From: Nematostella vectensis | Taxonomy: Eukaryota; Cnidaria; Anthozoa; Actiniaria; Edwardsiidae | Direction of reading: 5' to 3' | DNA: 64,000 nt | NCBI RefSeq assembly: GCF_932526225.1 | Contig: NC_064039.1 | Location: 14,464,139 to 14,528,138 of the forward strand | Shown here: piece by piece, positions 15,001 through 30,000 of the stretch | Numbering within the stretch: position 1 is the stretch's first letter | How the letters are laid out: each line of letters opens with the position of its first letter | The notes under the pieces: model-generated | Told to the model about the DNA's origin: nothing | Databases searched by the model: none | Seen by the model: only the letters and a program-made list of their open reading frames with translations | Translations under genes and position numbers: made by a program

Positions 15001-18000
15001 AAGTGTTGTCTTTGACTCGACTACTCCAAATGCAACTACGCCCGTACCAAGCATCAGTGCCTCTATCTCACCAAACGTCACAATAAACATGACTAGAGGA
15101 GCGAACAGCACTATGATTCTTCCCTCGACAAGCGTGCCATACAATACAACGCTTATACCAGCGCCGAATGCAACAAGTACTGCAGCAACAACGATGTCAC
15201 CATCATATGTAGCCAATATGACGACACTGGATTCTTCTGTTAGCTTGACGAGATCTTCATTGTCAACCACATTGATCCCAAGCATTAGCACGTCTATTTT
15301 GCCTTACAATACAACCGTCATCGCAACACCAAACACAACAAGATTGGTGACTTCAACGATCTCATCGTCCACTGTAAATGTGAGTGCTATCTCGACGACA
15401 TCTTTGATTGAAAGCACAATCATGGCAAGCGTTGCTTCTTCTATCCAACTCAACATCACTTCAAACACAACGATGGCAGTTAACGACACGTTGAGGACGA
15501 CATCGACAAGTGCGGTTTTCCCAACAACGATCACACCATCACCCAATATTACAAGCTACCCTTCATTGATGACGTCGGCAGTGGGTAATTTTACAAGCGC
15601 AACAAGTGTTGTCTTTGACTCGACTACTCCAAATGCAACTACGCTCGTACCAAGCATCAGTGCCTCTATCTCACCAAACGTCACAACAAACATGACTAGA
15701 GAAGCGAACAGCACTATGATTCTTCCCTTGACAAGCGTGCCATACAATACAACGCTCATACCAGCGCCGAATGCAACAAGTACTGCAGCAACAACGATGT
15801 CACCATCATATGTAGCCAATATGACGACACTGGATTCTTCTGTTAGCTTGACGAGATCTTCATTGTCAACCACATTGATCCCAAGCATTAGCACGTCTAT
15901 TTTGCCTTACAATACAACCGTCATCGCAACACCAAACACAACAAGATTGGTGACTTCAACGATCTCATCGTCTACTGTAAATGTGAGTGCTATCTCGACG
16001 ACATCTTTGATTGAAAGCACAATCATGGCAAGCGTTGCTTCTTCTATCCAACTCAACATCACTTCAAACACAACGATGGCAGTTAACGACACGTTGAGGA
16101 CGACATCGACAAGTGCGGTTTTCCCAACAACGATCACACCATCACCCAATATTACAAGCTACCCTTCATTGATGACGTCGGCAGTGGGTAATTTTACAAG
16201 CGCAACAAGTGTTGTCTTTGACTCGACTACTCCAAATGCAACTACGCTCGTACCAAGCATCAGTGCCTCTATCTCACCAAACGTCACAACAAACATGACT
16301 AGAGAAGCGAACAGCACTATGATTCTTCCCTTGACAAGCGTGCCATACAATACAACGCTCATACCAGCGCCGAATGCAACAAGTACTGCAGCAACAACGA
16401 TGTCACCATCATATGTAGCCAATATGACGACACTGGATTCTTCTGTTAGCTTGACGAGATCTTCATTGTCAACCACATTGATCCCAAGCATTAGCACGTC
16501 TATTTTGCCTTACAATACAACCGTCATCGCAACACCAAACACAACAAGAATGGTGACTTCATCGATCTCATCGTCTACTGTAAATGTGAGTGCTATCTCG
16601 ACGACATCATGGATTGAAAGCACAATCATGGCAAGCGTTGCTTCTTCTATCCAACTCAACATCACTTCAAACACAACGATGGCAGTTAACGACACGTTGA
16701 GGACGACATCGACAAGTGCGGTTTTCCCAACAACGATCACACCATCACCCAATATTACAAGCTACCCTTCATTGATGACGTCGGCAGTGGGTAATTTTAC
16801 AAGCGCAACAAGTGTTGTCTTTGACTCGACTACTCCAAATGCAACTACGCTCGTACCAAGCATCAGTGCCTCTATCTCACCAAACGTCACAACAAACATG
16901 ACTAGAGAAGCGAACAGCACTATGATTCTTCCCTTGACAAGCGTGCCATACAATACAAGGCTCATACCAGCGCCGAATGCAACAAGTACTGCAGCAACAA
17001 CGATGTCACCATCATATGTAGCCAATATGACGACACTGGATTCTTCTGTTAGCTTGACGAGATCTTCATTGTCAACCACATTGATCCCAAGCATTAGCAC
17101 GTCTATTTTGCCTTACAATACAACCGTCATCGCAACACCAAACACAACAAGAATGGTGACTTCATCGATCTCATCCTCAACTGTAAATGTGAGTGCTATC
17201 TCGACGACATCATCGATTGAAAGCACAATCATGGCAAGCGTTGCTTCTTCTATCCAACTCAACATCACTTCAAACACAACGATGGCAGTTAACGACACGT
17301 TGAGGACGACATCGACAAGTGCGGTTTTCCCAACAACGATCACACCATCACCCAATATTACAAGCTACCCTTCATTGATGACGTCGGCAGTGGGTAATTT
17401 TACAAGCGCAACAAGTGTTGTCTTTGACTCGACTACTCCAAATGCAACTACGCCCGTACCAAGCATCAGTGCCTCTATCTCACCAAACGTCACAATAAAC
17501 ATGACTAGAGGAGCGAACAGCACTATGATTCTTCCCTCGACAAGCGTGCCATACAATACAACGCTTATACCAGCGCCGAATGCAACAAGTACTGCAGCAA
17601 CAACGATGTCACCATCATATGTAGCCAATATGACGACACTGGATTCTTCTGTTAGCTTGACGAGATCTTTATTGTCGACCACATTGATCCCAAGCATTAG
17701 CACGTCTATTTTGCCTTACAATACAACCGTCATCGCAACACCAAACAAAACAAGATTGGTGACTTCAACGATCTCATCGTCTACTGTAAATGTGAGTGCT
17801 ATCTCGACGACATCATTGATTGAAAGCACAATCATGGCAAGCGTTGCTTCTTCTATCCAACTCAACATCACCTCAAACACAACGATGGCAGTTAACGACA
17901 CGTTGAGGACGACATCAACAAGTGCGGTATTTCCAACAACGATCACACCATCACCCAATATTACAAGCTACCCCTCATTGATGACGTCGGCAGTGGGTAA

Positions 18001-21000
18001 TTTTACAAGCTCAACAAGTGTTGTCTTTGACTTGACTACTCCAAATGCAACTACGCCCGTACCAAGCATCAGTGCCTCTATCTCACCAAACGTCACAATA
18101 AACATGACTAGAGGAGCGAACAGCACTATGATTCTTCCCTCGACAAGCGTGCCATACAATACAACGCTTATACCAGCGCCGAATGCAACAAGAACTGCAG
18201 CAACAACGATGTCACCATCGTATGTAGCCAATATGACGACACTGGATTCTTCTGTTAGCTTGACGAGATCTTCATTGTCAACCACATTGATCCCAAGCAT
18301 TAGCACGTCTATTTTGCCTTACAATACAACCGTCATCGCAACACCAAACACAACAAGAATGGTGACTTCATCGATCTCATCCTCAACTGTAAATGTGAGT
18401 GCTATCTCGACGACATCATCGATTGAAAGCACAATCATGGCAAGCGTTGCTTCTTCTATCCAACTCATCATCACTTCAAACACAACGATGGCAGTTAACG
18501 ACACGTTGAGGACGACATCGACAAGTGCGGTTTTCCCAACAACGATCACACCATCACCCAATATTACAAGCTACCCTTCATTGATGACGTCGGCAGTGGG
18601 TATTTTTACAAGCGCAACAAGTGTTGTCTTTGACTCGACTACTCCAAATGCAACTACGCCCGTACCAAGCATCAGTGCCTCTATCTCACCAAACGTCACA
18701 ATAAACATGACTAGAGGAGCGAACAGCACTATGATTCTTCCCTCGACAAGCGTGCCATACAATACAACGCTTATACCAGCGCCAAATGCAACAAGTACTG
18801 CAGCAACAACGATGTCACCATCATATGTAGCCAATATGACGACACTGGATTCTTCTGTTAGCTTGACGAGATCTTCATTGTCAACCACATTGATCCCAAG
18901 CATTAGCACGTCTATTTTGCCTTACAATACAACCGTTATCGCAACACCAAACACAACAAAATTGGTGACTTTAACGATCTCATCGTCTACTGTAAATGTG
19001 AGTGCTATCTCGACGACATCTTCGATTGAAAGCACAATCATGGCAAGCGTTGCTTCTTCTATCCAACTCAACATCACTTCAAACACAACGATGGCAGTTA
19101 ACGACACGTTGAGGACGACATCGACAAGTGCGGTTTTCCCAACAACGATCACACCATCACCCAATATTACAAGCTACCCTTCATTGATGACGTCGGCAGT
19201 GGGTAATTTTACAAGCGCAACAAGTGTTGTCTTTGACTCGACTACTCCAAATGCAACTACGCTCGTACCAAGCATCAGTGCCTCTATCTCACCAAACGTC
19301 ACAACAAACATGACTAGAGAAGCGAACAGCACTATGATTCTTCCCTTGACAAGCGTGCCATACAATACAACGCTCATACCAGCGCCGAATGCAACAAGTA
19401 CTGCAGCAACAACGATGTCACCATCATATGTAGCCAATATGACGACACTGGATTCTTCTGTTAGCTTGACGAGATCTTCATTGTCAACCACATTGATCCC
19501 AAGCATTAGCACGTCTATTTTGCCTTACAATACAACCGTCATCGCAACACCAAACACAACAAGAATGGTGACTTCATCGATCTCATCGTCTACTGTAAAT
19601 GTGAGTGCTATCTCGACGACATCATGGATTGAAAGCACAATCATGGCAAGCGTTGCTTCTTCTATCCAACTCAACATCACTTCAAACACAACGATGGCAG
19701 TTAACGACACGTTGAGGACGACATCGACAAGTGCGGTTTTCCCAACAACGATCACACCATCACCCAATATTACAAGCTACCCTTCATTGATGACGTCGGC
19801 AGTGGGTAATTTTACAAGCGCAACAAGTGTTGTCTTTGACTCGACTACTCCAAATGCAACTACGCCCGTACCAAGCATCAGTGCCTCTATCTCACCAAAC
19901 GTCACAATAAACATGACTAGGGGAGCGAACAGCACTATGATTCTTCCCTCGACAAGCGTGCCATACAATACAACGCTTATACCAGCGCCGAATGCAACAA
20001 GTACTGCAGCAACAACGATGTCACCATCATATGTAGCCAATATGACGACACTGGATTCTTCTGTTAGCTTGACGAGATCTTCATTTTCAACCACATTGAT
20101 CCCAAGCATTAGCACGTCTATTTTGCCTTACAATACAACCGTCATCGCAACACCAAACAAAACAAGATTGGTGACTTCAACGATCTCATCGTCTACTGTA
20201 AATGTGAGTGCTATCTCGACGACATCATTGATTGAAAGCACAATCATGGCAAGCGTTGCTTCTTCTATCCAACTCAACATCACCTCAAACACAACGATGG
20301 CAGTTAACGACACGTTGAGGACGACATCAACAAGTGCGGTATTTCCAACAACGATCACACCATCACCCAATATTACAAGCTACCCCTCATTGATGACGTC
20401 GGCAGTGGGTAATTTTACAAGCTCAACAAGTGTTGTCTTTGACTTGACTACTCCAAATGCAACTACGCCCGTACCAAGCATCAGTGCCTCTATCTCACCA
20501 AACGTCACAATAAACATGACTAGAGAAGCGAACAGCACTATGATTCTTCCCTCGACAAGCGTGCCATACAATACAACGCTTATACCAGCGCCGAATGCAA
20601 CAAGTACTGCAGCAACAACGATGTCACCATCGTATGTAGCCAATATGACGACACTGGATTCTTCTGTTAGCTTGACGAGATCTTCATTGTCAACCACATT
20701 GATCCCAAGCATTAGCACGTCTTTTTTGCCTTACAATACAACCGTCATCGCAACACCAAACACAACAAGAATGGTGACTTCATCGATCTCATCCTCAACT
20801 GTAAATGTGAGTGCTATCTCGACGACATCATCGATTGAAAGCACAATCATGGCAAGCGTTGCTTCTTCTATCCAACTCAACATCACTTCAAACACAACGA
20901 TGGCAGTTAACGACACGTTGAGGACGACATCGACAAGTGCGGTTTTCCCAACAACGATCACACCATCACCCAATATTACAAGCTACCCTTCATTGATGAC

Positions 21001-24000
21001 GTCGGCAGTGGGTATTTTTACAAGCGCAACAAGTGTTGTCTTTGACTCGACTACTCCAAATGCAACTACGCCCGTACCAAGCATCAGTGCCTCTATCTCA
21101 CCAAACGTCACAATAAACATGACTAGAGGAGCGAACAGCACTATGATTCTTCCCTCGACAAGCGTGCCATACAATACAACGCTTATACCAGCGCCAAATG
21201 CAACAAGTACAGCAGCAACAACGATGTCACCATCATATGTAGCCAATATGACGACACTGGATTCTTCTGTTAGCTTGACGAGATCTTCATTGTCAACCAC
21301 ATTGATCCCAAGCATTAGCACGTCTATTTTGCCTTACAATACAACCGTCATCGCAACACCAAACACAACAAAATTGGTGACTTCAACGATCTCATCGTCT
21401 ACTGTAAATGTGAGTGCTATCTCGACGACATCATCGATTGAAAGCACAATCATGGCAAGCGTTGCTTCTTCTATCCAACTCAACATCACTTCAAACACAA
21501 CGATGGCAGTTAACGACACGTTGAGGACGACATCGACAAGTGCGGTTTTCCCAACAACGATCACACCATCACCCAATATTACAAGCTACCCTTCATTGAT
21601 GACGTCGGCAGTGGGTAATTTTACAAGCGCAACAAGTGTTGTCTTTGACTTGACTACTCCAAATGCAACTACGCCCGTACCAAGCATCAGTGCCTCTATC
21701 TCACCAAACGTCACAATAAACATGACTAGAGGAGCGAACAGCACTATGATTCTTCCCTCGACAAGCGTGCCATACAATACAACGCTTATACCAGCGCCGA
21801 ATGCAACAAGTACTGCAGCAACAACGATGTCACCATCGTATGTAGCCAATATGACGACACTGGATTCTTCTGTTAGCTTGACGAGATCTTCATTGTCAAC
21901 CACATTGATCCCAAGCATTAGCACGTCTATTTTGCCTTACAATACAACCGTCATCGCAACACCAAACACAACAAGATTGGTGACTTCAACCATCTCATCG
22001 TCTACTGTAAATGTGAGTGCTATCTCGACGACATCATCGATTGAAAGCACAATCATGGCAAGCGTTGCTTCTTCTATCCAACTCAACATCACTTCAAACA
22101 CAACGATGGCAGTTAACGACACGTTGAGGACGACATCGACAAGTGCGGTTTTCCCAACAACGATCACACCATCACCCAATATTACAAGCTACCCTTTATT
22201 GATGACGTCGGCAGTGGGTAATTTTACAAGCGCAACAAGTGTTGTCTTTGACTCGACTACTCCAAATGCAACTACGCTCGTACCAAGCATCACTGCCTCT
22301 ATCTCACCAAACGTCACAATAAACATGACTAGAGAAGCGAACAGCACTATGATTCTTCCCTCGACAAGCGTGCCATACAATACAACGCTCATACCAGCGC
22401 CGAATGCAACAAGTACTACAGCAACAACGATGTCACCATCATATGTAGCCAATATGACGACACTGGATTCTTCTGTTAGCTTGACGAGATCTTTATTGTC
22501 AACCACATTGATCCCAAGCATTAGCACGTCTATTTTGCCATACAATACAACCGTCATCGCAACACCAAACAAAACAAGATTGGTGACTTCAACGATCTCA
22601 TCGTCTACTGTAAATGTGAGTGCTATCTCGACGACATCATTGATTGAAAGCACAATCATGGCAAGCGTTGCTTCTTCTATCCAACTCAACATCACCTCAA
22701 ACACAACGATGGCAGTTAACGACACGTTGAGGACGACATCAACAAGTGCGGTATTTCCAACAACGATACCACCATCACCCAATATTACAAGCTACCCCTC
22801 ATTGATGACGTCGGCAGTGGGTAATTTTACAAGCGCAACAAGTGTTGTCTTTGACTCGACTACTCCAAATGCAACTAGGCTCGTACCAAGCAGCAGTGCC
22901 TCTATCTCACCAAACGTCACAATAAACATGACTAGAGAAGCGAACAGCACTATGATTCTTCCCTCGACAAGCGTGCCATACAATACAACGCTTATACCAG
23001 CGCCGAATGCAACAAGTACTGCAGCAACAACGATGTCACCATCATATGTAGCCAATATGACGACACTGGATTCTTCTGTTAGCTTGACGAGATCTTCATT
23101 GTCAACCACATTGATCTCAAGCATTAGCACGTCTATTTTGCCTTACAATACAACCGTCATCGCAACACCAAACACAACAAGAATGGTGACTTCATCGATC
23201 TCATCGTCTACTGTAAATGTGAGTGCTATCTCTACGACATCATCGATTGAAAGCACAATCATGGCAAGCGTTGCTTCTTCTATCCAACTCAACATCACTT
23301 CAAACACAACGATGGCAGTTAACGACACGTTGAGGACGACATCGACAAGTGCGGTTTTCCCAACAACGATCACACCATCACCCAATATTACAAGCTACCC
23401 TTCATTGATGACGTCGGCAGTGGGTAATTTTACAAGCGCAACAAGTGTTGTCTTTGACTCGACTACTCCAAATGCAACTACGCCCGTACCAAGCATCAGT
23501 GCCTCTATCTCACCAAACGTCACAATAAACATGACTAGAGGAGCGAACAGCACTATGATTCTTCCCTCGACAAGCGTGCCATACAATACAACGCTTATAC
23601 CAGCGCAGAATGCAACAAGTACTGCAGCAACAACGATGTCACCATCATATGTAGCCAATATGACGACACTGGATTCTTCTGTTAGCTTGACGAGATCTTC
23701 ATTTTCAACCACATTGATCCCAAGCATTAGCACGTCTATTTTGCCTTACAATACAACCGTCATCGCAACACCAAACACAACAAGATTGGTGACTTCAACG
23801 ATCTCTTCGTCTACTGTAAATGTGAGTGCTATCTCGACGACATCTTCGATTGAAAGCACAATCATGGCAAGCGTTGCTTCTTCTATCCAACTCAACATCA
23901 CTTCAAACACAACGATGGCAGTTAACGACACGTTGAGGACGACATCGACAAGTGCGGTTTTCCCAACAACGATCACACCATCACCCAATATTACAAGCTA

Positions 24001-27000
24001 CCCTTCATTGATGACGTCGGCAGTGGGTAATTTTACAAGCGCAACAAGTGTTGTCTTTGACTCGACTACTCCAAATGCAACTACGCCCGTACCAAGCATC
24101 AGTGCCTCTATCTCACCAAACGTCACAATAAACATGACTAGAGGAGCGAACAGCACTATGATTCTTCCCTCGACAAGCGTGCCATACAATACAACGCTTA
24201 TACCAGCGCCGAATGCAACAAGTACTGCAGCAACAACGATGTCACCATCATATGTAGCCAATATGACGACACTGGATTCTTCTGTTAGCTTGACGAGATC
24301 TTCATTGTCAACCACATTGATCCCAAGCATTAGCACGTCTATTTTGCCTTACAATACAACCGTCATCGCAACACCAAACACAACAAGATTGGTGACTTCA
24401 ACGATCTCATCGTCTACTGTAAATGTGAGTGCTATCTCGACGACATCTTCGATTGAAAGCACAATCATGGCAAGCGTTGCTTCTTCTATCCAACTCAACA
24501 TCACTTCAAACACAACGATGGCAGTTAACGACACGTTGAGGACGACATCGACAAGTGCGGTTTTCCCAACAACGATCACACCATCACCCAATATTACAAG
24601 CTACCCTTCATTGATGACGTCGGCAGTGGGTAATTTTACAAGCGCAACAAGTGTTGTCTTTGACTCGACTACTCCAAATGCAACTACGCCCGTACCAAGC
24701 ATCAGTGCCTCTATCTCACCAAACGTCACAATAAACATGACTAGAGGAGCGAACAGCACTATGATTCTTCCCTCGACAAGCGTGCCATACAATACAACGC
24801 TTATACCAGCGCCGAATGCAACAAGTACTGCAGCAACAACGATGTCACCATCATATGTAGCCAATATGACGACACTGGATTCTTCTGTTAGCTTGACGAG
24901 ATCTTCATTGTCAACCACATTGATCCCAAGCATTAGCACGTCTATTTTGCCTTACAATACAACCGTCATCGCAACACCAAACACAACAAGATTGGTGACT
25001 TCAACGATCTCATCGTCTACTGTAAATGTGAGTGCTATCTCGACGACATCTTTGATTGAAAGCACAATCATGGCAAGCGTTGCTTCTTCTATCCAACTCA
25101 ACATCACTTCAAACACAACGATGGCAGTTAACGACACGTTGAGGACGACATCGACAAGTGCGGTTTTCCCAACAACGATCACACCATCACCCAATATTAC
25201 AAGCTACCCTTCATTGATGACGTCGGCAGTGGGTAATTTTACAAGCGCAACAAGTGTTGTCTTTGACTCGACAACTCCAAATGCAACTACGCTCGTACCA
25301 AGCATCAGTGCCTCTATCTCACCAAACGTCACAACAAACATGACTAGAGAAGCGAACAGCACTATGATTCTTCCCTTGACAAGCGTGCCATACAATACAA
25401 CGCTCATACCAGCGCCGAATGCAACAAGTACTGCAGCAACAACGATGTCACCATCATATGTAGCCAATATGACGACACTGGATTCTTCTGTTAGCTTGAC
25501 GAGATCTTCATTGTCAACCACATTGATCCCAAGCATTAGCACGTCTATTTTGCCTTACAATACAACCGTCATCGCAACACCAAACACAACAAGATTGGTG
25601 ACTTCAACGATCTCATCGTCTACTGTAAATGTGAGTGCTATCTCGACGACATCTTCGATTGAAAGCACAATCATGGCAAGCGTTGCTTCTTCTATCCAAC
25701 TCAACATCACTTCAAACACAACGATGGCAGTTAACGACACGTTGAGGACGACATCGACAAGTGCGGTTTTCCCAACAACGATCACACCATCACCCAATAT
25801 TACAAGCTACCCTTCATTGATGACGTCGGCAGTGGGTAATTTTACAAGCGCAACAAGTGTTGTCTTTGACTCGACTACTCCAAATGCAACTACGCCCGTA
25901 CCAAGCATCAGTGCCTCTATCTCACCAAACGTCACAATAAACATGACTAGAGGAGCGAACAGCACTATGATTCTTCCCTCGACAAGCGTGCCATACAATA
26001 CAACGCTTATACCAGCGCCGAATGCAACAAGTACTGCAGCAACAACGATGTCACCATCATATGTAGCCAATATGACGACACTGGATTCTTCTGTTAGCTT
26101 GACGAGATCTTCATTGTCAACCACATTGATCCCAAGCATTAGCACGTCTATTTTGCCTTACAATACAACCGTCATCGCAACACCAAACACAACAAGATTG
26201 GTGACTTCAACGATCTCATCGTCTACTGTAAATGTGAGTGCTATCTCGACGACATCTTCGATTGAAAGCACAATCATGGCAAGCGTTGCTTCTTCTATCC
26301 AACTCAACATCACTTCAAACACAACGATGGCAGTTAACGACACGTTGAGGACGACATCGACAAGTGCGGTTTTCCCAACAACGATCACACCATCACCCAA
26401 TATTACAAGCTACCCTTCATTGATGACGTCGGCAGTGGGTAATTTTACAAGCGCAACAAGTGTTGTCTTTGACTCGACTACTCCAAATGCAACTACGCCC
26501 GTACCAAGCATCAGTGCCTCTATCTCACCAAACGTCACAATAAACATGACTAGAGGAGCGAACAGCACTATGATTCTTCCCTCGACAAGCGTGCCATACA
26601 ATACAACGCTTATACCAGCGCCGAATGCAACAAGTACTGCAGCAACAACGATGTCACCATCATATGTAGCCAATATGACGACACTGGATTCTTCTGTTAG
26701 CTTGACGAGATCTTCATTGTCAACCACATTGATCCCAAGCATTAGCACGTCTATTTTGCCTTACAATACAACCGTCATCGCAACACCAAACACAACAAGA
26801 TTGGTGACTTCAACGATCTCATCGTCTACTGTAAATGTGAGTGCTATCTCGACGACATCTTTGATTGAAAGCACAATCATGGCAAGCGTTGCTTCTTCTA
26901 TCCAACTCAACATCACTTCAAACACAACGATGGCAGTTAACGACACGTTGAGGACGACATCGACAAGTGCGGTTTTCCCAACAACGATCACACCATCACC

Positions 27001-30000
27001 CAATATTACAAGCTACCCTTCATTGATGACGTCGGCAGTGGGTAATTTTACAAGCGCAACAAGTGTTGTCTTTGACTCGACAACTCCAAATGCAACTACG
27101 CTCGTACCAAGCATCAGTGCCTCTATCTCACCAAACGTCACAACAAACATGACTAGAGAAGCGAACAGCACTATGATTCTTCCCTTGACAAGCGTGCCAT
27201 ACAATACAACGCTCATACCAGCGCCGAATGCAACAAGTACTGCAGCAACAACGATGTCACCATCATATGTAGCCAATATGACGACACTGGATTCTTCTGT
27301 TAGCTTGACGAGATCTTCATTGTCAACCACATTGATCCCAAGCATTAGCACGTCTATTTTGCCTTACAATACAACCGTCATCGCAACACCAAACACAACA
27401 AGAATGGTGACTTCATCGATCTCATCGTCTACTGTAAATGTGAGTGCTATCTCGACGACATCATGGATTGAAAGCACAATCATGGCAAGCGTTGCTTCTT
27501 CTATCCAACTCAACATCACTTCAAACACAACTATAGCAGTTAACGACACGTTGAGGACGACATCGACAAGTGCGGTTTTCCCAACAACGATCACACCATC
27601 ACCCAATATTACAAGCTACCCTTCATTGATGACGTCGGCAGTGGGTAATTTTACAAGCGCAACAAGTGTTGTCTTTGACTCGACTACTCCAAATGCAACT
27701 ACGCCCGTACCAAGCATCAGTGCCTCTATCTCACCAAACGTCACAATAAACATGACTAGAGGAGCGAACAGCACTATGATTCTTCCCTCGACAAGCGTGC
27801 CATACAATACAACGCTTATACCAGCGCAGAATGCAACAAGTACTGCAGCAACAACGATGTCACCATCATATGTAGCCAATATGACGACACTGGATTCTTC
27901 TGTTAGCTTGACGAGATCTTCATTTTCAACCACATTGATCCCAAGCATTAGCACGTCTATTTTGCCTTACAATACAACCGTCATCGCAACACCAAACACA
28001 ACAAGATTGGTGACTTCAACGATCTCTTCGTCTACTGTAAATGTGAGTGCTATCTCGACGACATCTTCGATTGAAAGCACAATCATGGCAAGCGTTGCTT
28101 CTTCTATACAACTCAACATCACTTCAAACACAACGATGGCAGTTAACGACACGTTGAGGACGACATCGACAAGTGCGGTTTTCCCAACAACGATCACACC
28201 ATCACCCAATATTACAAGCTACCCTTCATTGATGACGTCGGCAGTGGGTAATTTTACAAGCGCAACAAGTGTTGTCTTTGACTCGACTACTCCAAATGCA
28301 ACTACGCTCGTACCAAGCATCAGTGCCTCTATCTCACCAAACGTCACAATAAACATGACTAGAGAAGCGAACAGCACTATGATTCTTCCCTCGACAAGAG
28401 TGCCATACAATACAACGCTTATACTAGCGCCGAATGCAACAAGTACTGTAGCAACAACGATGTCACCATCATATGTAGCCAATATGACGACACTGGATTC
28501 TTCTGTTAGCTTGACAAAATCTTCATTGTCAACCACATCGATCCAAAGCATTAGCACGTCTATTTTGCCTTACAATACAACCGTCATCGCAACACCAAAC
28601 ACAACAAGATTGGTGACTTCAACGATCTCTTCGTCTACTGTAAATGTGAGTGCTATCTCGACGACATCTTCGATTGAAAGCACAATCATGGCAAGCGTTG
28701 CTTCTTCTATACAACTCAACATCACTTCAAACACAACGATGGCAGTTAACGACACGTTGAGGACGACATCGACAAGTGCGGTTTTCCCAACAACGATCAC
28801 ACCATCACCCAATATTACAAGCTACCCTTCATTGATGACGTCGGCAGTGGGTAATTTTACAAGCGCAACAAGTGTTGTCTTTGACTCGACTACTCCAAAT
28901 GCAACTACGCTCGTACCAAGCATCAGTGCCTCTATCTCACCAAACGTCACAATAAACATGACTAGAGAAGCGAACAGCACTATGATTCTTCCCTCGACAA
29001 GAGTGCCATACAATACAACGCTTATACTAGCGCCGAATGCAACAAGTACTGTAGCAACAACGATGTCACCATCATATGTAGCCAATATGACGACACTGGA
29101 TTCTTCTGTTAGCTTGACAAAATCTTCATTGTCAACCACATTGATCCAAAGCATTAGCACGTCTATTTTGCCTTACAATACAACCGTCATCGCAACACCA
29201 AACACAACAAGATTGGTGACTTCATCGATCTCATCGTCTACTGTAAATGTGAGTGCTATCTCGACGACATCATGGATTGAAAGCACAATCATGGCAAGCG
29301 TTGCTTCTTCTATCCAACTCAACATCACTTCAAACACAACTATAGCAGTTAACGACACGTTGAGGACGACATCGACAAGTGCGGTTTTCCCAACAACGAT
29401 CACACCATCACCCAATATTACAAGCTACCCTTCATTGATGACGTCGGCAGTGGGTAATTTTACAAGCGCAACAAGTGTTGTCTTTGACTCGACTACTCCA
29501 AATGCAACTACGCCCGTACCAAGCATCAGTGCCTCTATCTCACCAAACGTCACAATAAACATGACTAGAGGAGCGAACAGCACTATGATTCTTCCCTCGA
29601 CAAGCGTGCCATACAATACAACGCTTATACCAGCGCAGAATGCAACAAGTACTGCAGCAACAACGATGTCACCATCATATGTAGCCAATATGACGACACT
29701 GGATTCTTCTGTTAGCTTGACGAGATCTTCATTTTCAACCACATTGATCCCAAGCATTAGCACGTCTATTTTGCCTTACAATACAACCGTCATCGCAACA
29801 CCAAACACAACAAGATTGGTGACTTCAACGATCTCTTCGTCTACTGTAAATGTGAGTGCTATCTCGACGACATCTTCGATTGAAAGCACAATCATGGCAA
29901 GCGTTGCTTCTTCTATCCAACTCAACATCACTTCAAACACAACGATGGCAGTTAACGACACGTTGAGGACGACATCGACAAGTGCGGTTTTCCCAACAAC

